DNA from: Anaerolineae bacterium
GTDB lineage: Bacteria; Chloroflexota; Anaerolineae; Aggregatilineales; Phototrophicaceae
Reading direction: 5' to 3'
Assembly: GCA_020848855.1 (NCBI GenBank)
Contig: JADLHH010000115.1
Coordinates: forward strand, 1-7,513
Length of the DNA: 7,513 bases
Positions 1 to 5,542 of the stretch are shown in pieces. Positions within the stretch are counted from its first letter, which is position 1, and each line of letters opens with the position of its first letter. Made by a program: the position numbers and the translations under genes. The notes beneath the pieces are model-generated. The model was not told where the DNA came from. It did not search any database and was given only the letters and a program-made list of their open reading frames with translations.

Positions 1-63
1 ATTCGCCCGGAGAACGGCAACGACTTTGTTTACATCGTCATGCCAATGAGCATAAATCGGTAA
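1..63 (+). CDS. C-terminal end of an unidentified protein (partial, cut by window start)
   Basis: Frame 1 is open from the first base to a TAA at 61-63 and would encode the last 20 residues, ending VYIVMPMSINR. Nothing in so short a tail identifies a family. The frame is chosen because its composition (PENGNDFVYIVMP) looks protein-like; frame 2 stops at 47-49 and frame 3 runs on to 116 with unlikely composition. If real, the gene ends 25 nt before the homing endonuclease start. Low confidence, since the open stretch is only 60 nt. Confidence 0.35.
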   Translation: MRPENGNDFVYIVMPMSINR

Positions 64-88
64 CCAAGATATTAATAGACAGCAGCAT

Positions 89-757
89 ATGCGCGGTAAA
101 ATTTCCATCAATCTGACGAGGGCGCTCACATTTTTCCAAACATGGACGCTAGAGAGCGCCTACGTTTATGGATTGCTTTATGCTGATGGGAATATAACTC
201 ATCGGACAGGCAATCGATCTATTCTCTCCTTAGAGTTGAAAGACATTGATCACGTCAGATTGGTTGCGGGTGTAATCGATCCCGAACTTCCGGTGTATGA
301 ATATGAACGACGCGATGGGAGGAAATCGGCGAAACTTGTCATTTATCGTAGCTCGGTTGTGAAAGATTGTGCTGCCAAAGGTCTCCTGCCAGCCAAGACA
401 CATACGCTGAAGTGGCCGCCCGACCTGCCGAAAGCGCTCGAATCGCATTTCGTGCGCGGGTATTTTGATGGCGACGGCACGGTCACTTTCTCCTGGACAA
501 AGACATCGCTCGGCTACGACGTAAAGCTGCGCCTGCTCGCCTTTGCCTGCGGCAGCGACGAGTTTGCTCATGCCCTTCACAGCATCATTCAGGCGAATAC
601 CGGAACGGGCGGGCGCGTTCGCCACGCGGTGAAATCGTGCGCGACCCTCGATTACCTTCGGAAACAAGAGATACAGGCGGTTGGCAACTGGATATATGCC
701 GACAGCGCTCTTTATCTGCCACGCAAATACCAGAAGTGGCAGGAAGTCATCCTCTAG
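89..757 (+). CDS. Free-standing LAGLIDADG homing endonuclease
   Basis: A 222-residue protein with two LAGLIDADG motifs: GLLYADGNI at residues 28-36 (catalytic acid Asp33) and GYFDGDGTV at 124-132 (catalytic acid Asp129). Two motifs about 96 residues apart in one chain is the layout of monomeric LAGLIDADG nucleases, which fold as a pseudo-dimer and cut a long DNA site using one metal-binding acid from each motif. No intein splicing blocks are visible on either side, so this is a free-standing gene rather than an intein. The start is the first ATG after the in-frame stop at 53-55; there is no clear Shine-Dalgarno, and ATT at 71 is an alternative. The first half is much poorer in GC than the second (about 46% over 121-360 against about 60% over 421-660, counted by hand). 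It converges on the reductase gene with 10 nt between stop codons. Some family members act in RNA splicing instead of DNA cleavage. Confidence 0.85.
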   Translation: MRGKISINLTRALTFFQTWTLESAYVYGLLYADGNITHRTGNRSILSLELKDIDHVRLVAGVIDPELPVYEYERRDGRKSAKLVIYRSSVVKDCAAKGLLPAKTHTLKWPPDLPKALESHFVRGYFDGDGTVTFSWTKTSLGYDVKLRLLAFACGSDEFAHALHSIIQANTGTGGRVRHAVKSCATLDYLRKQEIQAVGNWIYADSALYLPRKYQKWQEVIL

Positions 758-767
758 AACGCGCAGG

Positions 768-1961
768 CTACTTCAGCAGCAGCCCGGTGGTGACCAGCGT
801 CGTCGCCTGAATCATCAGCGCCGGGTGATGCTTGAGCAGCGCGAACAGGATTTCGCCGTTGCTCATATCGCGCAGTGGCAGGGTGGACGCCGTGTGGATG
901 AGCTGGGCGAGGTGCTCGTCATCCATTTCAGTCAGGAATTTGCGGATTTTGTACAGAGCGCTGTGCTGCGCGCCGAAACGCTCCTGCCACAGCCGGGGGT
1001 AGTCGCGCAGATTGCGCGCCGAGACGCCGCCGTTCGCCAGCGCTCGAATACCCACCTGCGCCGCCAGATCAGCGCCGATCATGCCGAGGTTGATCCCGCC
1101 CGCCGTCAGCGGGTCTGCCTGATGTGCGGCATCGCCGACCACCATCAATCCGTCCGTGACCATCTTCTTGAGCGCGCCCGTCGCCGGGATGCCGCCCGCC
1201 ACCACGCCGAGGATGTGCGCGCCGGGGAAAACCCGCTCGACGAATTCGTCCAGATGATGCTGCGCCGACGCTTCGGCGGCGTGGTTGGCGCTGATGACCA
1301 GCCCGACGTTGGCGGTGTCGTCGCCTTTAGGGAACACCCACACGTAGCCGCCCGGCGCGAGCGCGTGCCCCAGGTGATATTCGCAGACCGCCGGATTGAT
1401 GCGCCCGCCAAGATTGCCAAGCAAATACTGGAAGCCAACGTAGTAATCCGCCATCGGCGGAACCGTGCCCAAGCCCGCCCAGCGCGCCGTCTGCGATTCG
1501 GTGCCGTCGGCGGCGACCACCAGCCGCGCCCGCACCGTGTAGCTTTTGCCCATGCTGTCCATGTGGACGCCGACAACCTGCCCGCCCTCGATGATCAGCC
1601 CGGTCGCCTGCGTCCGCGTGCGCACTTCCGCGCCCGCCCGTGACGCCAGATGCGCCAGCTCCCAGTCGAAAACCTTGCGGTTGACGACATACGTGAGTTC
1701 GGTCGGCGGCACGATCACCCGGTCGCCCGCCGCGCTGCAGATGGCGTAATGGGTGATGGTGGCGTCGATCCAGCGATTGTCGATGTCAATGTACGGGCGG
1801 GTGGTATCCGAGCCGACGGCTTCGGCGCAGCGCACCGGCGCGCCGATCTCCTGACGCTTCTCGATCATCAGAACGCGCAGACCAGCATCGGCGAATTTCC
1901 GCGCCGCAACGGAGCCAGCCGGCCCGGCTCCGACAACGACTACGTCATACGCGCTCTGCAT
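768..1961 (-). CDS. Geranylgeranyl reductase family FAD-dependent oxidoreductase
   Basis: A 397-residue soluble flavoprotein of the digeranylgeranylglycerophospholipid/geranylgeranyl reductase (GGR) family, which saturates double bonds in isoprenoid chains such as archaeal-type lipids, chlorophyll phytol or menaquinone tails. The N-terminal Rossmann motif GAGPAG is at residues 11-16, followed by the ribose-binding acid Glu34 and the family block PVRCAE at 42-47. The family's YxWxFP block is at 206-211 (YVWVFP). The second FAD motif, GDAAHQADPLTAGGI, is at 276-290. Length is typical. The start chosen is ATG at 1961, 5 nt after the ferredoxin stop; it places the Rossmann strand at residue 5 as usual. 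A GTG at 2000 would add 13 residues and overlap the ferredoxin; neither start has a strong ribosome-binding site. Tight coupling to the ferredoxin suggests that it is the electron donor. The substrate cannot be read from sequence; menaquinone side-chain reduction is one option among several. Confidence 0.9.
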   Translation of the reverse strand: MQSAYDVVVVGAGPAGSVAARKFADAGLRVLMIEKRQEIGAPVRCAEAVGSDTTRPYIDIDNRWIDATITHYAICSAAGDRVIVPPTELTYVVNRKVFDWELAHLASRAGAEVRTRTQATGLIIEGGQVVGVHMDSMGKSYTVRARLVVAADGTESQTARWAGLGTVPPMADYYVGFQYLLGNLGGRINPAVCEYHLGHALAPGGYVWVFPKGDDTANVGLVISANHAAEASAQHHLDEFVERVFPGAHILGVVAGGIPATGALKKMVTDGLMVVGDAAHQADPLTAGGINLGMIGADLAAQVGIRALANGGVSARNLRDYPRLWQERFGAQHSALYKIRKFLTEMDDEHLAQLIHTASTLPLRDMSNGEILFALLKHHPALMIQATTLVTTGLLLK

Positions 1962-1966
1962 TGCTT

Positions 1967-2182
1967 CTACTGTTCCATCGTCAATGCCTGAACCGGACAC
2001 ATCACCGTGCAGCGCTCGCAGCGCGTGCAGGTGGTGTCGTCGATCGTCAGGTGCAGGTTCTCAATGGTGATGCAGTTCGGGGGGCAAACGGCGACACACG
2101 CGCCGCAGGAATAGCAGAGATTGTAATCGACTGCGACGTGACGTTCTCTGATTCGCTGACGATCTTCTCGCCTGACGAGCAT
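1967..2182 (-). CDS. Small 2x[4Fe-4S] ferredoxin
   Basis: A 71-residue cytoplasmic electron carrier with two full CxxCxxCxxxCP motifs: Cys23, 26, 29, 33 (CYSCGACVAVCP) and Cys52, 55, 58, 62 (CTRCERCTVMCP). In the clostridial-type fold the fourth cysteine of each motif ligates the opposite cluster, so two [4Fe-4S] clusters are expected. An extra Cys37 lies in CPPNC. The start is set at ATG 2182 because GGAGAGGGGG precedes it on the minus strand; the frame stays open to an ATG at 2266, but those 28 extra residues are unlike a ferredoxin N-terminus and lack a ribosome-binding site. The stop codon lies 5 nt before the reductase start, so translation is probably coupled. It most likely feeds low-potential electrons to the neighbouring GGR-family reductase, as ferredoxin does for the Methanosarcina GGR. 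Confidence 0.88.
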   Translation of the reverse strand: MLVRREDRQRIRERHVAVDYNLCYSCGACVAVCPPNCITIENLHLTIDDTTCTRCERCTVMCPVQALTMEQ

Positions 2183-2270
2183 ACCGTCCCCCTCTCCGAA
2201 CAGACCGGAAAAGCCGACGGCGGGATGGTGCGCATAATAACGGCAACCATCCTGCCCGAACGACACTTCT

Positions 2271-2288
2271 GGTCACCTCTGGGAGACC
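2271..2288 (-). other. Short hairpin in the 110-nt gap before the ferredoxin gene
   Basis: Just after the stop of the upstream gene, the minus strand carries GGTCTCC-CAGA-GGTGACC, a 7-bp stem with one mismatch. No T-run follows, so an intrinsic terminator is not supported; it could be a pause or processing site separating the two halves of the cluster. The rest of the gap (2183-2270) holds the ferredoxin ribosome-binding site and a TATTAT on the minus strand (2234-2239) with no convincing -35, so a separate promoter is possible but unproven. Confidence 0.3.
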
Positions 2289-2292
2289 AATT

Positions 2293-3162
2293 TTAGCTCG
2301 ACGGCGAGGTTTCTACAAAACGCAGCGCCGCGATGTTGAAATCACATTCCGAGAGCGTCTCGACGGTGTACACGGGCGAAACCGGCGTCCCCTGCGGGTC
2401 GAGCAACTGCGCGACGAAGGTCGCGTCGCGGGCGACGTTGCCCAATTCCAGCTCGAAGCCGCCCGGACCGAAGCCCGGCGCAGTTCCCGTGCCGATGGTC
2501 TCGTCGACGCCTTCCCCGGCGATGCGCACGCCGTAGCCCTGCACCGCCGAGCCTTCGTAGCTCATCACCGAGCCGGCAATGCTCGACCAGTTGCAGCCGC
2601 CGCGCGCCGTGGGGTTGGTCAGGTAGATCGTGCGCCCGGTCTGAAGCTCGAAGCGATAATTGGCGGCGTCACCCGGCTCCAGCGTCGTGCCCGGCGTCAC
2701 CAGCGCCTGCGCTTCCAGAAAAACGGGCGTGAACGTCGCCGTCGGCTCAGAGGTCGGTACGTCGGTTGGCGTGTGGGTCGGCGCGGGCGTATCGGTCGGC
2801 GCAGGCGTCGAAGTCGGCGCAGGCGTCGAAGTCGCCGTGATCATCAGCGGGAGCGGCGTGGGCGGGGCGAGCGGATTCAGCGGCGAATACGGGTTCTGCC
2901 AGATGACGAGGAAATATCCGAGCGCGGCGAATGTCAGCAGCAGAAAGAACAGCGCGATCAGGTTGCGGCTGCGGTCGCTCGCCTCCGACGACCGCTCAGA
3001 GACCGGCGCCCGGCGTGGGCGGCGCGGCGGCGGAGCCGGCTCGTCGGGCAGCGACGGGAAGCGGTCGCGCGCTTTCGGGCGCTGATAGCGCGAATCGTCG
3101 CCTGACGACCCCTGATCGTCAGCGGAGGGACGGCGTTTCGGGTCTCTCGGCTTTTTGCTCAT
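2293..3162 (-). CDS. Membrane-anchored Thr/Pro-linker protein with two-cysteine C-terminal domain (paralogue B)
   Basis: A 289-residue protein of unknown function. Residues 1-66 are charged and rich in Arg, Pro and Ser, and probably cytoplasmic. Residues 67-88 form one membrane helix. Residues 97-146 are a Thr/Pro linker built on APTxTP hexads. Residues 150-289 form a predicted beta-rich exported domain containing Cys190 and Cys273. That domain aligns by eye with the one encoded immediately upstream (3171-3962): both share GC-x-W, a GVD motif, a GPGGFELELG/GLSGWEVPLG segment, SP before the last strand, and C-x-x-N-x-A near the end, with the same 83-residue cysteine spacing. The start ATG lies 8 nt after the previous stop with only a weak ribosome-binding site, suggesting translational coupling. 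The basic N-terminal tail makes it larger than its sister. Likely role: cell-surface or periplasm-facing structural or binding protein (inference). Confidence 0.75.
   Translation of the reverse strand: MSKKPRDPKRRPSADDQGSSGDDSRYQRPKARDRFPSLPDEPAPPPRRPRRAPVSERSSEASDRSRNLIALFFLLLTFAALGYFLVIWQNPYSPLNPLAPPTPLPLMITATSTPAPTSTPAPTDTPAPTHTPTDVPTSEPTATFTPVFLEAQALVTPGTTLEPGDAANYRFELQTGRTIYLTNPTARGGCNWSSIAGSVMSYEGSAVQGYGVRIAGEGVDETIGTGTAPGFGPGGFELELGNVARDATFVAQLLDPQGTPVSPVYTVETLSECDFNIAALRFVETSPSS
2777..2830 (-). repeat. 18-bp tandem repeat encoding APTxTP hexads
   Basis: On the plus strand GTCGGCGCAGGCGTCGAA occurs twice head to tail (2795-2812 and 2813-2830), preceded by a diverged copy at 2777-2794. 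Eighteen bases are exactly six codons, so copy-number change would keep frame and alter only linker length. It encodes the APTSTP/APTDTP/APTHTP part of the exported linker. Confidence 0.8.
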
Positions 3163-3170
3163 GGCTCAGC

Positions 3171-3962
3171 CTAACTTATCCGCTGGAAGCTGACCAACGC
3201 GAGATTCTTGGTGCAGTCTTCCGTGAAGAACAGATTGATCTGCGGCGAGATGATCGCGCCATCTGCCGACTGCACTTCGACGACGTAGCTGTTGCTGGTC
3301 AGGGTCGTGCCCAGCGGCACTTCCCACCCCGACAAGCCATAAAGCGTGTTCGACCCGCTGGTCGTGAACACGTCGACACCCGTGCCGAAGACGTGGATGC
3401 GCGTATCCAGCAGCGGGTTGTCGTCGGCGTCGAACACCTGCCCGCCCACCCCCTGCCAGGCACACCCGGCGGCGTTGGCAAAATTGCCGGTGTAGATCAC
3501 CTGCTCGTCACGCAGCTCGAACTGGAGCGCCGGGGTCTCGGTCGGCACGGGCGTCGAGCTTGGCGCTGGGGTCGGCGTGAAGGTGGCGGTTGCGGACAGA
3601 TCGACGGTCGGTGAGGGTCCATCGGTCGGCGGGGGCGAATCGGTGCTGGTCGGTCCCGGCGTATACGTCCGCGACGCGGTCAGCGTCGGAATGATCGTCC
3701 ACGTCAGCGTCGGCGTGATCGTCGCGGTGAGGGTCGCCGACGCGGGCATGGGCGTATCCGTCCACGTCGGCGGAAAGGTAGGCGTAAAGGTGAATGTCAT
3801 GGTCGGTGAAGGCAGGATCGCTGCCGTCGGGACAGCCGCGCTCTGAGTGGGCACGGGCGGCGGCGCAGCCATGCGCGCACCGATCAGCACCACAGCAGCG
3901 ACGGTGAGCACGATGAATAACAGGCTGATCAGGTTGTAGATTTGCGCGCGTCCTTGCCCCAT
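3171..3962 (-). CDS. Membrane-anchored Thr/Pro-linker protein with two-cysteine C-terminal domain (paralogue A)
   Basis: A 263-residue protein of unknown function with a very short cytoplasmic head, a membrane helix at residues 8-29, a long Thr/Pro/Ser linker at about 32-146 and a C-terminal predicted beta-sandwich domain at 147-263. Cys167 and Cys250 are 83 residues apart, as in the adjacent paralogue, and could form a disulfide outside the membrane. The block around Cys167 (GCAWQGVGGQVFDADDNP) resembles the opening of carboxypeptidase-regulatory or Ig-like domains, but this is only a shape resemblance. The start ATG at 3962 has GGGAGAA a few bases upstream. It lies 18 nt after the foldase gene and 8 nt before its paralogue, so the three form an operon. 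No lipobox is present, so it is anchored by the uncleaved helix. Function is not recognised; a surface-exposed binding or envelope role fits the architecture. Confidence 0.78.
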   Translation of the reverse strand: MGQGRAQIYNLISLLFIVLTVAAVVLIGARMAAPPPVPTQSAAVPTAAILPSPTMTFTFTPTFPPTWTDTPMPASATLTATITPTLTWTIIPTLTASRTYTPGPTSTDSPPPTDGPSPTVDLSATATFTPTPAPSSTPVPTETPALQFELRDEQVIYTGNFANAAGCAWQGVGGQVFDADDNPLLDTRIHVFGTGVDVFTTSGSNTLYGLSGWEVPLGTTLTSNSYVVEVQSADGAIISPQINLFFTEDCTKNLALVSFQRIS

Positions 3963-3980
3963 GGCGTTCTCCCACGTTGG

Positions 3981-4892
3981 TTACAGGTATTGCTCGATCT
4001 GCGCGGTGGCGACGAGCGTATTCAGCCAGTTCTCGAACCGGTTCTGCGCCAGCAGCGCGCGTTTGCCCGGGTCGATCGCGCGGTTCTCGCGTTCAAGCGT
4101 CTGGATAATGTCGTAGCCGAGCGACGTTTGCACCGGTCCACCAATCTGTCCGGGATCCAGCTCGAAAGCAAGCTGCGACAGCGACGGTTCGAGCAGTTCT
4201 TCCTGCGTGAACCAGCCGAGGTCGCCGCCGTTGATGCTGGTGGTCGTATCGAGCGAATTCTGCGCTGCCAGCGTGGCGAAATCCTCGCCGTTGCGCAGGC
4301 GCACCATCAACTCGTTGGCTTGTTCCTGCGTGGTGACGAGAATGTGGCGGGCGTGAACCTGCAGCACTTCCCCGGAGAGGTCGCCGGTGATGCGGTCGCG
4401 CATCTGGCTGGTGAGCAGCGTTTCGCGCAAAGTCTGGCGCAGTTCGTCTTCGGTGTAGTCGTTTTCCTCAAGCCACTGTTCCCACGCCGTTTGCCCGCCG
4501 GAGTCGGCGATCAACTCCTGCAGTTCCTGTTCGACATCCTCCGGCGCGATCACGATATTGTTGCGCGTCGCTGCCTGATTGATCAACTCCTGCTGGATCA
4601 TGGTCGACAGGACGGCTTTGGGCATCCCGGCAGGGTCGCCGTAGGGATGCGCCTGATAGCGCTGGAGCATCCGCTCGAATTCAGGCAGCGTGATATCAAC
4701 TTCGTTCACCCGCGCCACCAGCGCCACGCCGGCGTCGTTTTTGGGCAGGGTTTCTTCCTGGATGGTGAATGCGGTCGGGAGCGGCGTCGTCGGCAGCGGT
4801 GGTGTTTCAGTACTGGCGGGCGCACAGGCGGCTGCGCCCAGCACCGCCAACAGCGCAGCTAGGAACGAGAGACGGCGTTTGAACAAGGACAC
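3981..4892 (-). CDS. Parvulin-type peptidyl-prolyl isomerase lipoprotein (PrsA/SurA-like foldase)
   Basis: A 303-residue exported foldase. Residues 1-22 are a signal peptide (KRR, then a hydrophobic core) ending in AAAC, with Cys23 the likely lipidated residue; Ala at -3 is less usual than Leu. A Thr/Pro spacer (24-45) leads into a SurA_N-like helical chaperone region (about 58-175) beginning with the typical VARVNEVDITLPEFERML block. The rotamase domain (about 179-268) carries the parvulin hallmarks VHARHILV and GGDLGWF, and a QTSLGYDIIQ strand. A helical tail ends the protein. The start is GTG at 4892, fixed by AAGGAGAG at 4896-4903 and by the signal peptide. It is first in the cluster and is followed 18 nt later by two exported paralogues that may be its clients (inference). 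PrsA and SurA catalyse prolyl isomerisation and hold secreted proteins as they fold outside the membrane. Confidence 0.9.
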   Translation of the reverse strand: MSLFKRRLSFLAALLAVLGAAACAPASTETPPLPTTPLPTAFTIQEETLPKNDAGVALVARVNEVDITLPEFERMLQRYQAHPYGDPAGMPKAVLSTMIQQELINQAATRNNIVIAPEDVEQELQELIADSGGQTAWEQWLEENDYTEDELRQTLRETLLTSQMRDRITGDLSGEVLQVHARHILVTTQEQANELMVRLRNGEDFATLAAQNSLDTTTSINGGDLGWFTQEELLEPSLSQLAFELDPGQIGGPVQTSLGYDIIQTLERENRAIDPGKRALLAQNRFENWLNTLVATAQIEQYL

Positions 4893-4895
4893 AGG

Positions 4896-4930
4896 CTCTC
4901 CTTATAGCGAAGGGTCGTGACTTCATTATA
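4896..4930 (-). promoter_or_regulatory. -10 element and ribosome-binding site of the foldase gene
   Basis: The minus strand has a perfect TATAAT at 4925-4930, about 30 nt upstream of AAGGAGAG (4896-4903), which sits just before the GTG start. The best -35 candidate is TGCGCA at 4947-4952 with a 16-bp spacer, only three matches to consensus. It lies downstream of the tRNA terminator, so the cluster appears to have its own promoter. Confidence 0.6.
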
Positions 4931-4978
4931 GCCAAACGCCGATCTTTGCGCATACCGCGCCAGCGCACCGGCAGATGC

Positions 4979-5009
4979 AAAACAAAACCCCGACTGATCA
5001 GGTCGGGGT
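4979..5009 (-). terminator. Intrinsic terminator of the tRNA-Phe unit
   Basis: A perfect 8-bp stem, ACCCCGAC / GTCGGGGT (arms 4987-4994 and 5002-5009), encloses a 7-nt loop and is followed on the minus strand by TTTGTTTT. It begins 3 nt after the tRNA CCA end, so it should end the tRNA transcript before the foldase promoter. Confidence 0.9.
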
Positions 5010-5011
5010 GA

Positions 5012-5087
5012 TGGTGCCAAAGCCCAGACTCGAACTGGGGACCCATGCATTTTCAGTGCATTGCTCTACCAACTGAGCTACCTTGGC
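5012..5087 (-). tRNA. tRNA-Phe (anticodon GAA), CCA encoded
   Basis: The minus strand folds as a complete cloverleaf. The acceptor GCCAAGG pairs with CTTTGGC, with one G-T wobble. The D stem is GCTC/GAGC, the anticodon stem ATGCA/TGCAT with loop CTGAAAA (anticodon GAA), the variable loop GGGTC, and the T stem CCCAG/CTGGG with loop TTCGAGT. The discriminator is A and CCA is encoded at 5012-5014. It delivers phenylalanine to UUC/UUU codons. It is a single-gene unit with its own promoter and terminator. Confidence 0.97.
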
Positions 5088-5098
5088 AGGTATTCGGT

Positions 5099-5127
5099 AG
5101 TATAGCGAAAGGCGACTCCTCGGTCAA
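5099..5127 (-). promoter_or_regulatory. Sigma-70-type promoter of tRNA-Phe
   Basis: On the minus strand TTGACC (5122-5127) and TATACT (5099-5104) are separated by exactly 17 bp, close to consensus. The expected start site, near 5092, is about 5 nt before the mature tRNA 5' end at 5087, leaving a very short leader for RNase P to remove. Confidence 0.85.
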
Positions 5128-5204
5128 GGGCGATTGCCCCAAAGGCAAGGCAAACACATCAAAATCAGGATGCAGGTCAAAATGGTTCAGAGATGTCGTT
5201 GTAG

Positions 5205-5225
5205 GGGCATGGCGCTGCCATGCCC
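5205..5225. repeat. REP-like hairpin GGGCATGGC-GCT-GCCATGCCC
   Basis: A perfect 9-bp inverted repeat with a 3-nt loop stands alone in intergenic DNA, preceded by TTGTAGG. There is no T-run, so it is not a terminator. It has the form of a dispersed intergenic palindrome, but no second copy lies in this window to prove that. Confidence 0.55.
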
Positions 5226-5277
5226 GTCCTGCTTCTCTTGGCGTTCTTGGAGCGTGTGTGTGAAAGCATAGGTTTAC

Positions 5278-5401
5278 CCCCTCAACCCAACCCTTCCCCC
5301 CCGAATTCAGGGGAGAAGGGCTAAGAACACCTCGCCGCGCCCTGATTTTCCCCTCCTTGAATTCGGGGAGGGGAACGACGCGCAGCGTCGAGGGGTGGGG
5401 T
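5278..5401. repeat. Composite intergenic repeat with two GAATTC-centred palindromes
   Basis: Three nested structures lie in a row. A 30-bp palindrome (5291-5320) is centred on GAATTC. A second palindrome (5348-5375) is also centred on GAATTC with C-rich left and G-rich right arms. A 6-bp hairpin, CGACGC-GCA-GCGTCG, follows at 5376-5390. The block opens with CCCCTCAACCCAACCC and closes with AGGGGTGGGG, which are roughly complementary. In each large palindrome the two imperfect pairs are C opposite T on the same-sense comparison, that is, G-T pairs if folded as RNA. This looks like a REP/MITE-like element; the end points are estimates. Confidence 0.6.
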
Positions 5402-5542
5402 AGAAGCGAGAAGATGACCGTAATCTGCGTCATTACAAACACGCACTTGGCGACTTGGCGGTTCATGAACTCGCTTTTGCGGTTTGATGCGTTTACCCTC
5501 ACCCAAAGGCGTGAAGTCTGACCCATGCCGGTTGAATCGCCG

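Larger units (their letters stand above)
5128..5542. other. Gene-free region with palindromic repeats
   Basis: No credible gene is visible between the tRNA promoter and the stop of the membrane-protein gene. The long open frames here cross the tRNA gene or the palindromes and lack family-like sequence. The stretch holds a 5-bp hairpin (TTGCC/GGCAA, 5134-5148), the 9-bp hairpin at 5205-5225 and the composite repeat at 5278-5401. The part at 5402-5542 shows nothing clear, and no intrinsic terminator was found after the membrane-protein gene. Confidence 0.7.

Noticed and set aside
681..1643. Long plus-strand open frame opposite the reductase gene
   Set aside because: It is the antisense of the GGR-family gene; Arg/His-rich composition, no motifs, and no ribosome-binding site.
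2183..2266. Ferredoxin N-terminal extension starting at ATG 2266
   Set aside because: The 28 added residues look non-ferredoxin-like and lack a ribosome-binding site, whereas ATG 2182 has a strong purine-rich site.
2777..2830. Short tandem repeats as a possible CRISPR array
   Set aside because: There are no spacers; the units abut directly and are in codon phase within a protein linker.
2660..3085. Plus-strand frame rich in Gly-Val repeats
   Set aside because: This is the reverse reading of the Thr/Pro linker (GGV/GAG codons opposite ACC/CCG), not an elastin-like gene.
3942..4862. Plus-strand open frame of 306 codons opposite the foldase
   Set aside because: Antisense to a gene with a signal peptide and clear parvulin motifs; a GC-rich shadow frame.
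5278..5401. Palindromes as intrinsic terminators of the membrane-protein gene
   Set aside because: No T-run on either strand, and they lie 140-260 nt beyond the stop codon.
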